In this document: positions 1 through 8,225 of the stretch, piece after piece | Layout of the letters: every line of letters begins with the position of its first letter | Position numbering within the stretch: the first letter of the stretch is position 1 | Source of the DNA: a virus | Virus record (IMG/VR): IMGVR_UViG_3300032224_000970 | Coordinates: 62,001 to 126,000 of that record | Length of the DNA stretch: 64,000 nucleotides | Strand: one strand, 5' to 3' | Made by a program: the position numbers and the translations under genes | The notes under the pieces: generated by a model | Told to the model about the DNA's origin: nothing | What the model saw: the letters and a program-made list of their open reading frames with translations, nothing else | The model's database searches: none

Positions 1-54
1 TTCATCGCTGCTCGTTCTAGCATTGCCTTTAGCGAAATTGGTGGTGGTCAATAA
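1..54 (+). CDS. 18: Tail sheath protein, C-terminal end (partial)
   Basis: The first 17 codons are open and end at TAA (52-54), reading FIAARSSIAFSEIGGGQ. This is the extreme C-terminus of a gene that starts before the window. Its place directly upstream of the tail tube gene and the FxARSxIxF-type ending fit the contractile sheath protein gp18, which surrounds the gp19 tube in T4-like phages. The call rests mostly on gene order because so little of the protein is visible. Confidence 0.6.
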   Translation, partial: FIAARSSIAFSEIGGGQ

Positions 55-58
55 TCAC

Positions 59-66
59 GATAAATA
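59..66 (+). promoter_or_regulatory. Putative late promoter for gene 19
   Basis: GATAAATA differs from the T4 late consensus TATAAATA at one base. It is followed by the SD AAAGGAG and the gene 19 start 18 bases further on. It would be read by host RNA polymerase with gp55, which is encoded in this window. Confidence 0.5.
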
Positions 67-84
67 GGATAAAGGAGATAACAA

Positions 85-684
85 ATGGCAAATATTGCTG
101 ACTTTAAAGCCCAGATGATTGGTGGCGGTGCTCGCCCTAATCAATTCCGAGTTGAACTATCATTCCCATCATTTGTTACTGGTGGTATTCTAGCAGGACA
201 ACAGGCTCAGTTCCTGTGCAAGTCTGCTCAGCTACCAGCTTCCACTTTAGAGAACATCTCTGTTCTTTATCGTGGTCGCCCAGTTAACTTTGCTGGCGAG
301 CGTACTTTCCAACCATGGACAATTACAATTTACAACGACACTACTTTCTCAATCCGTAATGCGATTGAACAGTGGCAAGCTGGTATTCAGAACTATTCTG
401 CAACTACTGGTCGTGTAAATCCACGTGATTATCAGGTTGACATGAACGTACACCAACTAGATCGTAATGGTGCATCTGTTAAGATCTACAAATTCGTTGA
501 TGCTTACCCAACTACTATTGGCGCAATTGCTCTTGACTATGAGCAACAAAACCAAATTGAAACATTTGACGTAGAATTCCAATACAACTTCTTTACTAGC
601 AATAGCACTGAAGGTAACAGCTTTGGTGTTAACGTCGCTGTTAATACTCCAATCGGTACGTTCCCAATTCCAATTGGTACTTAA
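85..684 (+). CDS. 19: Tail tube protein gp19
   Basis: This 199-residue protein matches the gp19 tail tube family, whose stacked hexamers form the inner conduit of the contractile tail. T4 gp19 is 163 residues, so this one is somewhat longer. The N-terminal half has the typical FRVELSFPSF, then FLCKSAQLPAS and RGRPVNFAGERTF blocks. The C-terminal half has the FVDAYPTTIGAIALDYE strand pattern seen in tube proteins. It lies between the gp18 end and the portal gene, the standard T4-like order, with SD AAAGGAG about 8 bases upstream. A shorter relative of the same fold follows gene 23 in this window. Confidence 0.9.
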   Translation: MANIADFKAQMIGGGARPNQFRVELSFPSFVTGGILAGQQAQFLCKSAQLPASTLENISVLYRGRPVNFAGERTFQPWTITIYNDTTFSIRNAIEQWQAGIQNYSATTGRVNPRDYQVDMNVHQLDRNGASVKIYKFVDAYPTTIGAIALDYEQQNQIETFDVEFQYNFFTSNSTEGNSFGVNVAVNTPIGTFPIPIGT

Positions 685-709
685 TCGATAAAAAGGGTTT
701 AATTTAATT

Positions 710-2284
710 ATGCAGATTTTTGGATTTGAGTTAAAGAGAAAAAAAGCTGGGTTGGATGTAGGGAGTGTTGTAACTCCCTCATCCGACGATGGCTCTACAG
801 TTGTAGCCAGTGCTAGTGCTTATTATGGCATGGTTATGGACGTCGAAGGTGTCGTTAAGAATGAGAATGATTTAATTCGCAGATATCGCGAGGCAGCACA
901 ATATGCTGACTGTGATGCAGCTATTGAAGATATTGTTAACGAAACGATTGTTACTGATGGTAATGATCAACCAGTAAAAATTAATCTTGATAAACTAAAG
1001 GTTGGCGAACCTATCAAGAAAAAGATACGTGAAGAATTTGATAATGTCTTGAGACTTTATAATTTTGATTACAAAGGTCATGACATTTTCCGCTCATGGT
1101 ATATTGACGGACGTCTCTACTACCAAATTTTGATTGATGACAATAACCCAAAAGCAGGTATTGTCGAGATGCGTTACATTGATCCTCGCAAAATTCGTAG
1201 GATTAAAAATGTAACAAAGGAAAGAACTCCATCAGGTGTGGAGGTTATAAAGGCAATAGAAGAGTATTTCCTTTATAACGATAAAGGTATTATGGAGCAA
1301 ACAACGCAGGGTGTGAAACTACCGATTGATTCTGTAGTATTTTGCAACTCTGGTTTAATGGATGCTAATACTGGAATGACACTTTCTGCATTGCATAAAG
1401 CAATCAAACCAGTTAACCAGTTAAAGATGATTGAGGATGCGGTAGTTATCTATCGTATTTCACGTGCTCCAGAACGTAGAGTGTTCTACGTTGACGTAGG
1501 TAACCTTCCAAAGTTGAAGGCTGAGCAATACGTTAATGATATGATGAACAAGTTTAGAAATAAAATTGTTTATGATGCAGTAACTGGTGAAGTACGTGAC
1601 AATAAGAAGCATCTATCAATGATGGAAGACTTCTGGATGCCACGTCGTGAAGGTGGCAAAGGTACTGAGATTACTACACTTCCAGGTGGACAGAATTTAG
1701 GTGATATTCAAGATATCGAATATTTCCAAAGAAAATTATACATGGCATTAAACGTGCCTATCTCGAGAATGATTCCATCGCAAGGTTTTAGCCTTGGACG
1801 TACTCAAGAGATTACTCGAGATGAAATTAAGTTTAACAAGTTTATTGTAAGACAACGTAAAAAGTTTGCAGCACTGTTTTCACATACGTTGCGTGTTCAG
1901 CTGGCATTGAAAGGTATTATTCGTGCAGATGAGTGGGAAGATATGGAACACTACATCGAGTATGATTATAACCAAGACAATCACTTCACTGAATTAAAAG
2001 ATAATGAATTGATGCAGACTAGGGTTTCTATGCTGCAGTTAGTTGATCCTTATGTTGGTAAGTATTATTCATCTAAGTGGGTTCGTAAGAATATCCTACA
2101 ACAGACTGATGAAGATATGGCTGAGATGGATAAAGATATGGATCAAGATAGGAAGAATCAAGTTGAACAAGCAGATCATGAAGGAATGATAGCTGGTGTT
2201 ACACAAACTGCTCAGCAAAATTATTTGCAGCAAAATGCGCCACCAGAAACACAAGAAGCACCTACAAGTAAACAGGAGAAATAA
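710..2284 (+). CDS. 20: Portal vertex protein gp20
   Basis: The product is 524 residues, the same length as T4 gp20. It forms the dodecameric portal at one head vertex, nucleates prohead assembly and carries DNA during packaging. Supporting sequence includes the central WYIDGRLYYQILID and MRYIDPRKIRRIKN segments, EDAVVIYRISRAPERRVFYVDVGNLP, and the crown-proximal NVPISRMIPSQGF segment, all typical of the family. The C-terminus is Gln/Glu-rich and low in complexity. It is followed after 2 bases by the prohead core genes, so they are probably translated together. Confidence 0.95.
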   Translation: MQIFGFELKRKKAGLDVGSVVTPSSDDGSTVVASASAYYGMVMDVEGVVKNENDLIRRYREAAQYADCDAAIEDIVNETIVTDGNDQPVKINLDKLKVGEPIKKKIREEFDNVLRLYNFDYKGHDIFRSWYIDGRLYYQILIDDNNPKAGIVEMRYIDPRKIRRIKNVTKERTPSGVEVIKAIEEYFLYNDKGIMEQTTQGVKLPIDSVVFCNSGLMDANTGMTLSALHKAIKPVNQLKMIEDAVVIYRISRAPERRVFYVDVGNLPKLKAEQYVNDMMNKFRNKIVYDAVTGEVRDNKKHLSMMEDFWMPRREGGKGTEITTLPGGQNLGDIQDIEYFQRKLYMALNVPISRMIPSQGFSLGRTQEITRDEIKFNKFIVRQRKKFAALFSHTLRVQLALKGIIRADEWEDMEHYIEYDYNQDNHFTELKDNELMQTRVSMLQLVDPYVGKYYSSKWVRKNILQQTDEDMAEMDKDMDQDRKNQVEQADHEGMIAGVTQTAQQNYLQQNAPPETQEAPTSKQEK

Positions 2285-2286
2285 TT

Positions 2287-2475
2287 ATGAGTGAAGTTAG
2301 AAACTTAATCGATGCTATTAGCACTGGTGATGCAGTTGGAACTGAAGAGTCTTTCGGTGCTGCCATGGCAGAAAAGATTTCCGCAAAACTTGACGATATG
2401 CGTCAAGCGATTGCACAAACAATGTTCAATCATGCTGCAGAAGCTGATAACATTGAAACAGAAACTCAGGAGTAA
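2287..2475 (+). CDS. 67: Prohead core protein, gp67-like
   Basis: This is a 62-residue helical protein directly after the portal gene, where T4 carries gene 67. The N-terminal pattern LIDAISTGDAVGTEESFGAA parallels T4 gp67 (an EAIKSNDLVAARKLF-type segment), followed by a KISAKLDDMRQAIAQ helix and an acidic tail. gp67 is a core component that fixes head shape and is degraded by the gp21 protease. The gene ends 4 bases before the next start and its last codons contain the SD (AGGAG) for that gene. The function comes from gene order and weak sequence similarity. Confidence 0.7.
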   Translation: MSEVRNLIDAISTGDAVGTEESFGAAMAEKISAKLDDMRQAIAQTMFNHAAEADNIETETQE

Positions 2476-2479
2476 TTAA

Positions 2480-3055
2480 ATGTCAGATCTAATTAACGCT
2501 GTCGTTAAAGCATTGGACAATGCTCCAAGCACTTCAAATCAGTTCTCAGAAAACTGGGGTGCTGCGATGGGTGCAATGGCAGCTGCCCAGCATGCTAACT
2601 CTAAAGAAGAGAAAAAAGAAAAGAAGAAAGACGATGAGTCTAAAGAGATGAAAGAGGAAGACGAGTCTAAAGAAAAGAAAAAAGACGATGAGTCTAAAGA
2701 AAAGAAAAAAGACGATGAAGACGAAGAAGAGTTAAGTGAGGAAGAGATTCTTTCTACTATTTCTGAAATGTCTATTGAAGAATTGACTCAACTTACTGAA
2801 GAAGAGCAATCAATCGTTCTTGAAGTTGTAAAACTATACGGTAAAACTGGACCAGGAGAAACTGAAAAGCGTTTCCCTGCAAAACGTGAAGGTGGTCTAC
2901 ACACTGCAACTACTCAGGCGCATCGTGACACTACTGCACAAATTGCTAAAGCTGCTCGTAAAGCGAGACGTGCTGCTGGTAAGTCTGGCGTGATTCCAAA
3001 GAATCGTGAAGCCAGTGGCGCCAACAAAAGCATGTCTGTAACAAGATTCAAATAA
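2480..3055 (+). CDS. Putative prohead core protein with K/E/D-rich tract
   Basis: This 191-residue protein begins much like the preceding gp67-like protein (MSDLINAVVKALD and FSENWGAAMGAM against MSEVRNLIDAIS and FGAAMAEK), suggesting a duplicated core-protein head. Residues about 40-85 are a highly charged K/E/D/S tract built on a 9-residue repeat. A helical LSEEEILSTISEMSIEELTQL segment follows, then a basic C-terminus (KAARKARRAAGKSG). It sits among prohead core genes, so an internal scaffold component is the likely role. I cannot name a precise T4 equivalent. Confidence 0.6.
   Translation: MSDLINAVVKALDNAPSTSNQFSENWGAAMGAMAAAQHANSKEEKKEKKKDDESKEMKEEDESKEKKKDDESKEKKKDDEDEEELSEEEILSTISEMSIEELTQLTEEEQSIVLEVVKLYGKTGPGETEKRFPAKREGGLHTATTQAHRDTTAQIAKAARKARRAAGKSGVIPKNREASGANKSMSVTRFK
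2663..2718 (+). repeat. Tandem 27-bp repeat coding for DESKEKKKD
   Basis: Two near-exact copies with a 27-base period (2663-2691 and 2690-2718) lie in the charged tract of the prohead core gene. A degenerate copy lies just upstream at about 2636-2662. The period equals 9 codons, so length changes would keep the frame. Confidence 0.8.
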
Positions 3056-3056
3056 T

Positions 3057-3611
3057 ATGTACTTCGGACAGTTTTCAAAATCAATAAACAAGTCTATGGG
3101 TGTAGATCTCGTAGAGAGTATCTACTCCTATGGACATTTGATTCAGAGAACTGCTGATGATAAAATTCTAGTTGACAAAACTGAGACAGAGTTTAAGACT
3201 TTAGAAGAGGCAAGAACATTTATCAAGAATAAAAATTATTCAGATATACTAGAAGAAGAAGTCACGAAAGAACTATACGAAGATATAACTGATACACGTA
3301 TTGCTAATATCATTAAAGAATATCATAATGTCAAAGTAACAGATACTTTAATAGAAACATATATCGATCTTGCCTCTTCTAAAATCTTCACAGTTGATCC
3401 AGTAGTCCAAGAAATTCGTGCGTTAAATAAATCGGATAAAATTGTTGAGGGTAAGTTACACTACGAATTAAATGATGGTTGTGTAGTCGCAATAAATGAA
3501 GCTACACAAATTACACTAAATAATTTGTTACAGGGTCAACAAGAAATTATTGGGTACATGAGAGAGTCGAAAGATAACTTCCTTCATGTGCTTGAAAGAA
3601 TAGAGGAATAA
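3057..3611 (+). CDS. Conserved prohead-region protein, possibly gp68-like
   Basis: This 184-residue protein starts with MYFGQFSKSINKSMGVDLVESIYSYG, a VES motif near the N-terminus, followed by a mixed charged helical body. It lies between the gp67-like genes and the gp21 protease gene. T4 has gene 68 (a prohead core protein) in that interval, so this may be a distant gp68. No catalytic motif is visible. The start is one base after the previous stop. Confidence 0.5.
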   Translation: MYFGQFSKSINKSMGVDLVESIYSYGHLIQRTADDKILVDKTETEFKTLEEARTFIKNKNYSDILEEEVTKELYEDITDTRIANIIKEYHNVKVTDTLIETYIDLASSKIFTVDPVVQEIRALNKSDKIVEGKLHYELNDGCVVAINEATQITLNNLLQGQQEIIGYMRESKDNFLHVLERIEE

Positions 3612-3612
3612 A

Positions 3613-4074
3613 ATGGCTGTCACTAAAACCGTAATGAAAAATACGAACCAAGAGACCATTGTAAAAGTTACTGGTACTGCAGCTGCAGCTACTATTACTT
3701 TGAACAGTGATTGTTTGGCATCTACTCAGGCATTAACTGCAGGTGGAACTCCTACTGCAAACATCGTTGGAGTTATGGTAACTGGACTATTGAGTAGTTC
3801 TGTAACTATCGCAAGAAACAGCGCAACAGTTTTGTCATTCGCAGCAGAAAATGCTAGTAACTTTAATTTTGAAGGTAATGGGTTTGTTGAAACTACAGCA
3901 AATACATCTGACATTGTAGTTACTATTGCTGGCGCAGAAGCAACAGCTTACGTAACTATTCGCAAAATTGCTGGTTACTCTAGCAAGGTTGAAACTGCTG
4001 TTTATGGTGCTTATGATGATGTTACTCGTGTTGGTGCTTCTACCACATTGAGTGGTTCTCCAGATAAGGTATAA
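3613..4074 (+). CDS. Virion structural protein (beta-rich, Ala/Thr-rich)
   Basis: The 153-residue protein is rich in Ala, Thr and Val. It has strand-like alternation (IVKVTGTAAAATITLNSDCL, SSSVTIARNSATVLSF, DIVVTIAGAEATAYVTIRKI) and no catalytic signature. It looks like a small beta-sandwich virion protein, perhaps a head decoration protein. It is inserted between prohead core and protease genes, which T4 itself does not have but other aquatic T4-like phages do. SD GAGG lies upstream, overlapping the previous stop. Confidence 0.5.
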   Translation: MAVTKTVMKNTNQETIVKVTGTAAAATITLNSDCLASTQALTAGGTPTANIVGVMVTGLLSSSVTIARNSATVLSFAAENASNFNFEGNGFVETTANTSDIVVTIAGAEATAYVTIRKIAGYSSKVETAVYGAYDDVTRVGASTTLSGSPDKV

Positions 4075-4077
4075 GCC

Positions 4078-4734
4078 ATGAGACTAATCAGAGAAGTTAA
4101 CGAATCTACTCAGTTTATTGTTGAGAAAGATCTCAGCGGTAAAGGTAAGAACTATTTTATTGAAGGTGTATTCCTTCAATCAGAATTACAAAATCGTAAT
4201 GGTCGCATGTATCCAGAAAAAGTTATGGATAAAGAAGTTGCTCGTTACATGAAAGAGAATGTAGATAATAATCGTGCATACGGAGAGTTGGGTCATCCTG
4301 ATACTCCATCGATTAATCTAGATCGTGTGTCCCACATGATTACCTCTTTGAAAAAAGAAGGTACAAACTATGTAGGTCGTGCAAAGATTTTAGAAACTCC
4401 AATGGGTATGATTGCTCGTGGTCTTTTAGATGGTGGAGCGAATCTTGGAGTTTCTAGTAGAGCACTTGGATCACTGAAGTCTAACAACGAAGGTGTTCAA
4501 ATTGTTCAAGACGATTTTATGCTGTCCACTGCAGCTGACATCGTTGCCGACCCTTCTGCCCCTGATGCTTACGTACGTGGTATTATGGAGGGCAAAGAGT
4601 GGGTTTTCGTTGATGGAAAGTTTGTGGAAAGACATATTGAAGAAGCAAAATCTTTTATTAGAAAGACTTCTTCACGTAACTTAGAAGAAGCGAAGGTTCT
4701 CGCTTTTCAAAGATTTCTGAGTAAAATCAGATAA
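4078..4734 (+). CDS. 21: Prohead core protease gp21
   Basis: This 218-residue serine protease belongs to the T4 gp21 / herpes-assemblin-like family. Visible signatures are AYGELGHPDTPSINLDRVSH with candidate catalytic His73, and LGVSSRALG with candidate nucleophile Ser127. It cleaves core and capsid proteins after L/I-x-E. The C-terminus contains HIEEA and NLEEA, which fit that consensus and may be self-cleavage sites. The gene is placed directly before the scaffold gene 22 as in T4. Confidence 0.93.
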   Translation: MRLIREVNESTQFIVEKDLSGKGKNYFIEGVFLQSELQNRNGRMYPEKVMDKEVARYMKENVDNNRAYGELGHPDTPSINLDRVSHMITSLKKEGTNYVGRAKILETPMGMIARGLLDGGANLGVSSRALGSLKSNNEGVQIVQDDFMLSTAADIVADPSAPDAYVRGIMEGKEWVFVDGKFVERHIEEAKSFIRKTSSRNLEEAKVLAFQRFLSKIR

Positions 4735-4737
4735 ATA
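4730..4737 (+). promoter_or_regulatory. Putative late promoter for genes 22-23
   Basis: GATAAATA overlaps the stop of gene 21 and is followed by further AATAAATAAT sequence. It lies 37 bases before the gene 22 start, which has the SD TAGGAG. It matches the late-box pattern seen elsewhere in the window. Confidence 0.45.
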
Positions 4738-4774
4738 ATAAATAATATAGAACTTATCCAGTTAGGAGAAAACG

Positions 4775-5809
4775 ATGTCAATCGAACAAAAAATCGCTGA
4801 AATGCTTGCCGAGTCTCGTGCGAAAGAATTAGACGAAGCTAAATTTGCTGGTGCCGAAGGTGGTCAAGATTCTGGTAAAGATGGTGCACAGGCTGGAGAT
4901 AAAACTCCAATCCGTAGTTCATCAAACAATGTTCCAGCATCTAACCCAGAAGCAAATCCAGCTAACGCAAAGAATAACGTCCAAGATGAAGATGAAGCTG
5001 CAAATGCTACATCGAAGAAAGGAAACCCTGCTACTGCTTCCTCTGCAGCTGGAGATCAAACTCCAATTCGCAAAGGTGATGCTGTAAAAGGTGTTAAAGA
5101 AGATATTGATGCACTTATGAATGGCGAAGAACTTTCTGAGGAATTCCGTCAGAAAGCTACTACTATTTTTGAAGCTGCAGTAATGACACGTGTTAATGAA
5201 GAATTAGCACGTATCGAAGAAGAATTCGATTCCAGATTGCAAGAGGCAATCGAAAAGAATAAAGAGGGTCTTGTTGAACAGGTTGATGGATATCTCGACT
5301 ACGTTGTCGAGCAGTGGATTGCACAGAATGAACTTGCCCTTGAGCGTGGTATGAAGTCTGAAATTGTTGAAGGTTTCATCAGTGGTTTGAAAGGTCTCTT
5401 CCAAGAGCACTATATCGATATTCCTGAAGAGAAATTCGATGTACTTGGTGCACTAGAAGAACAAGTCGCTACTCTTGAAGAGAAACTAAACGAACAAGTC
5501 GCTGTTAACGTCGAGATGAATAAAACACTTGGCGCACTAAAGCGTTCTGAAATCGTTTCTGAGATTAGCGAAGGTCTAGCTGACACTGAAGTTGAAAAAC
5601 TAAAAGGTCTAGCAGAAGAACTTTCATACGAAGATGAAGAATCTTTCAAAGTTAAAGTTCAAACTATTCGTGAGAACTACTTCACTACTAAAGCACAAGC
5701 AGATATTAAATCTGTTGTAACTGATGCTCCTGTTGACCAATTGACTGAAGAGGTAAAACTCGATCCAGCGATGGCTGCATACACTAGCATCCTTAACCGC
5801 AACAAATAA
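4775..5809 (+). CDS. 22: Prohead core scaffold protein gp22
   Basis: This 344-residue, highly charged, helical protein is located between the gp21 protease and the major capsid protein, the T4 gene 22 position. Residues about 30-100 form a low-complexity Ala/Asn/Gly/Asp linker. Residues about 105-310 are coiled-coil-like (ATLEEKLNEQVAVNVEMNK and similar). L/I-x-E sites (EMLAES, ELDEA) near the N-terminus suit degradation by gp21 during maturation. It has a strong SD (AGGAG) 7 bases upstream. Confidence 0.88.
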   Translation: MSIEQKIAEMLAESRAKELDEAKFAGAEGGQDSGKDGAQAGDKTPIRSSSNNVPASNPEANPANAKNNVQDEDEAANATSKKGNPATASSAAGDQTPIRKGDAVKGVKEDIDALMNGEELSEEFRQKATTIFEAAVMTRVNEELARIEEEFDSRLQEAIEKNKEGLVEQVDGYLDYVVEQWIAQNELALERGMKSEIVEGFISGLKGLFQEHYIDIPEEKFDVLGALEEQVATLEEKLNEQVAVNVEMNKTLGALKRSEIVSEISEGLADTEVEKLKGLAEELSYEDEESFKVKVQTIRENYFTTKAQADIKSVVTDAPVDQLTEEVKLDPAMAAYTSILNRNK

Positions 5810-5824
5810 TTAAAAGGAAATAAA

Positions 5825-7117
5825 ATGACAATTCGTCAAGATCTAGTTAAAAAATGGGCACCTGTGCTTGAGCACGAAGGCGCAGCCCCAATCAAAGATC
5901 AGTATCGTAAAGAAGTTACTGCTGTTCTTTTGGAAAACCAAGAACGTGAAATGCGCAAGCAAACTGAAGCTCTTTTCGAAGCTGCTCCAGCTAACGCTGT
6001 TGGTTCTTATGGCGACACTGGCGGTTTCGCTAAGTTTGATCCAGTATTGATCAGCTTGGTTCGCCGTGCAATGCCACAACTTATTGCGTATGACATCGCT
6101 GGCGTTCAGCCAATGACTCAGCCTACTGGCTTAATCTTCGCAATGAAGTCACGTTATTCAACACAAGGTGGTACTGAAGCATTGTTCAACGAAGCTGACT
6201 CTGCATTCTCAGGTACTGGTACTCAAACAACTCCATTTGACTTCGGTGGTTCAGAGACTACTGGTACTGGTGTTACTACTGCTGCAGGTGAGCGTCTTGG
6301 TCAAGGTGGCGTGGGTGATGGTTCTTTCGGTGCTATGGCTTTCTCAATCGAGAAAACTAGCGTAACTGCTAAGACTCGTGCTCTAAAGGCTGAGTACTCA
6401 ATCGAATTGGCACAAGACATGAAGTCTGTTCATGGTCTTGACGCTGAAGGCGAATTGAGCAACATCCTTTCAACAGAGATCCTTGCTGAGATCAATCGTG
6501 AAGTTGTTCGTACTGTATATGCAACTGCTAAGGCAGGTGCTGCTGTTGGTACTACTACTGCTGGTACTTTTGACCTAGACACTGACTCTAATGGTCGTTG
6601 GTCTGTTGAGAAATTCAAAGGTCTATTGTTCCAAATCGAACGTGAAGCCAATGCGATTGGTCAACAAACTCGTCGTGGTCGTGGTAACTTCATCATCACT
6701 TCAGCTGACGTTGCGTCTGCTCTAGCGATGGCTGGTGTTCTTGACTATGCTCCAGCATTGTCAACTAGCCTAAATGTTGATGATACTTCTACTACTTTCG
6801 CAGGTGTTCTAAATGGTAAGTACAAAGTGTATGTTGACCCATATACTTCAAACGTAAGCGCAACTCAGTATTTTGTTTGCGGATACAAAGGTACTTCAGC
6901 ATTTGACGCTGGTCTATTCTACTGCCCATACGTTCCACTACAATTGGTTCGTGCAGTTGATCCTAACAGCTTCCAACCAAAGATTGGTTTCAAGACTCGT
7001 TACGGTCTAGTTGCTAACCCATTCGTTAACTTGGACGATGGTACTAGCGGTGAGGATAACCTAACTGTTAATGCAAACTACTACTACCGTCGTGTTAAGG
7101 TTACTAACCTAATGTAA
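5825..7117 (+). CDS. 23: Major capsid protein gp23
   Basis: The 430-residue product is an HK97-fold capsid protein of the T4 gp23 family. Diagnostic stretches are SLVRRAMPQLIAYDIAGVQP, MTQPTGLIFAMKSRYS, ALKAEYSIELAQDMKSVHGLD and the C-terminal RYGLVANPFVNL. The likely maturation site is LFE52/A53 in EALFEAAPAN, matching the gp21 consensus and giving a short N-terminal propeptide. It is shorter than T4 gp23 (521 residues), as in many marine relatives. SD AAAGGA precedes the start, and a very strong terminator follows the gene. Confidence 0.97.
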   Translation: MTIRQDLVKKWAPVLEHEGAAPIKDQYRKEVTAVLLENQEREMRKQTEALFEAAPANAVGSYGDTGGFAKFDPVLISLVRRAMPQLIAYDIAGVQPMTQPTGLIFAMKSRYSTQGGTEALFNEADSAFSGTGTQTTPFDFGGSETTGTGVTTAAGERLGQGGVGDGSFGAMAFSIEKTSVTAKTRALKAEYSIELAQDMKSVHGLDAEGELSNILSTEILAEINREVVRTVYATAKAGAAVGTTTAGTFDLDTDSNGRWSVEKFKGLLFQIEREANAIGQQTRRGRGNFIITSADVASALAMAGVLDYAPALSTSLNVDDTSTTFAGVLNGKYKVYVDPYTSNVSATQYFVCGYKGTSAFDAGLFYCPYVPLQLVRAVDPNSFQPKIGFKTRYGLVANPFVNLDDGTSGEDNLTVNANYYYRRVKVTNLM

Positions 7118-7160
7118 TCGTTAGGTTGGCTACTAAGCCGACATAGAAGCGGTACTTTAA

Positions 7161-7186
7161 TGGGGATCTTCGGATCCCCATTTTTT
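7161..7186 (+). terminator. Strong rho-independent terminator after gene 23
   Basis: A perfect 8-bp GC-rich stem (TGGGGATC / GATCCCCA) closes a TTCG tetraloop and is followed by six T residues. It should end the capsid transcript. An ORF reading through it could start at 7160, but the true start of the next gene is more likely 7205. Confidence 0.93.
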
Positions 7187-7192
7187 ATTCGA

Positions 7193-7199
7193 CTAAATA
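7193..7199 (+). promoter_or_regulatory. Putative late promoter just upstream of the gp19-like gene
   Basis: CTAAATA directly follows the gene 23 terminator and ends only 5 bases before the ATG at 7205. By T4 late-promoter geometry, transcription would begin at about the start codon, giving a leaderless mRNA. Confidence 0.5.
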
Positions 7200-7204
7200 A
7201 TCTT

Positions 7205-7738
7205 ATGGCTAATACACTTTCTTGTCCGATTCCAGATAACATCAACCCACTATCTCCGAATGGGTTTAATTTTGCTATACAGAAATTACCTGAGATGAGT
7301 TACTTCTGTCAGCAAGTAAACTTACCTGGAATTATTTTGGGTGAGCCAACTATCGCTAACCCATTTACAACACAACCACTTCCTGGCGAACACTTAACCT
7401 ATGATTCTCTGAATGTGCAGTTTTTGGTTGATGAGAATATGGCAAACTATAAAGCAATCTATAACTGGATTATTGCTTTAGGTTTCCCTAACAACTACGA
7501 TCAGTATATAAATTTTATCAATGCAGACCAACGTGGTCTAACTTCTGAATTAGCAAAGAACTATTCAGATGCATCTCTTGAGATACTTGGGTCAAATAAT
7601 CTTGCAGTGCAAACTGTTCAGTTTGTTGACATGTTTCCAACAACTCTCGATTCAATCGTATTTCAATCTACAAACAATGACGTAAATTACCTAGTAGGGA
7701 ATGCAACATTCCGCTACGGTTACTACAAATTTATTTGA
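7205..7738 (+). CDS. Second tail-tube-like virion protein
   Basis: This 177-residue protein shares gp19-like features: FAIQKLPEMSYFCQQVNLPGI near the N-terminus and FVDMFPTTLDSIVFQ near the C-terminus. Compare FLCKSAQLPAS and FVDAYPTTIGAIAL in gp19. It is probably a tail tube or tube-initiator/baseplate-hub protein that polymerises or caps the tube; gp54-like and gp48-like roles cannot be separated by eye. The start at 7205 is chosen over 7160 because the latter lies inside the terminator. No good SD is visible. Confidence 0.65.
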   Translation: MANTLSCPIPDNINPLSPNGFNFAIQKLPEMSYFCQQVNLPGIILGEPTIANPFTTQPLPGEHLTYDSLNVQFLVDENMANYKAIYNWIIALGFPNNYDQYINFINADQRGLTSELAKNYSDASLEILGSNNLAVQTVQFVDMFPTTLDSIVFQSTNNDVNYLVGNATFRYGYYKFI

Positions 7739-7763
7739 CTTTTTTGCCAATTTGTAGTATAAT
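7735..7763 (+). promoter_or_regulatory. Sigma70-type promoter for uvsY-uvsW
   Basis: TTGACT, a 17-base spacer, then TATAAT with the extended GTAG context. It overlaps the end of the preceding virion gene and lies 25 bases before uvsY. It matches the class A host-type promoters found before replication genes. Confidence 0.8.
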
Positions 7764-7787
7764 GTATACTACGAAAGTGAGGATATT

Positions 7788-8225
7788 ATGACGCTAGATG
7801 AAATTCAACAAGAGTGGGACAACGATTGCCAGATAGATGATAACTATCTCGGTGAGCAATCTACTGCTACTCCCAAACTGCATGCCAAGTACGTTAAGCT
7901 ACTTGTGAATGCTAAACTCAAACATACCAAACTTTCTGCTGATTACAGCATCCTACGTAAGAACAAGTTTCGTTACTATCGTGGCGAACTCTCACGTGAT
8001 GAGTTAACACAACTTGGCTGGGATCAGTGGCAAGGTATTAAACCAATCAAGAATGAAATGGATGAATTCCTAAAGGGAGATGACGATCTGCTTGTAATAG
8101 AGCAAAGAGTTTCATATCTCGAGACTATGATATATCTTCTTGAATCTATTCTTGGACAAATCAAAGCACGTGACTGGCAGATTAAAACTGGAGTCGAGTG
8201 GAAGAAGTTTCTAGCAGGGATGTAA
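7788..8225 (+). CDS. uvsY: Recombination mediator UvsY
   Basis: This 145-residue protein loads UvsX recombinase onto gp32-coated single-stranded DNA in T4-type recombination. The N-terminal MTLDEIQQEWDNDCQID resembles the T4 MRLEDLQEELKKD start. The FRYYRGELSRDEL segment corresponds to T4 ARLDYYSGRGDGDEF. The C-terminal LLESILGQIKARDWQIKTGVEW helix corresponds to the T4 LDFCSGALDAIKSRGFAIKH region. It overlaps uvsW by one base (TAATG). Confidence 0.9.
   Translation: MTLDEIQQEWDNDCQIDDNYLGEQSTATPKLHAKYVKLLVNAKLKHTKLSADYSILRKNKFRYYRGELSRDELTQLGWDQWQGIKPIKNEMDEFLKGDDDLLVIEQRVSYLETMIYLLESILGQIKARDWQIKTGVEWKKFLAGM

Noticed and set aside
2612-2720. CRISPR-like array
   Set aside because: The repeats are contiguous, in frame and code for a charged peptide; there are no unique spacers.
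4845-5087. 80-codon + strand ORF inside gene 22
   Set aside because: A frame-shadow of the low-complexity linker, Leu/Gln/Lys-rich, with no SD.
7160-7204. Upstream extension of the second tail-tube-like gene
   Set aside because: The extra 15 codons read through the strong terminator hairpin; the protein family pattern begins after Met at 7205.
8198-8224. Upstream extension of uvsW
   Set aside because: It lies within the uvsY end and is not needed; TAATG at 8225 is the usual junction style here.
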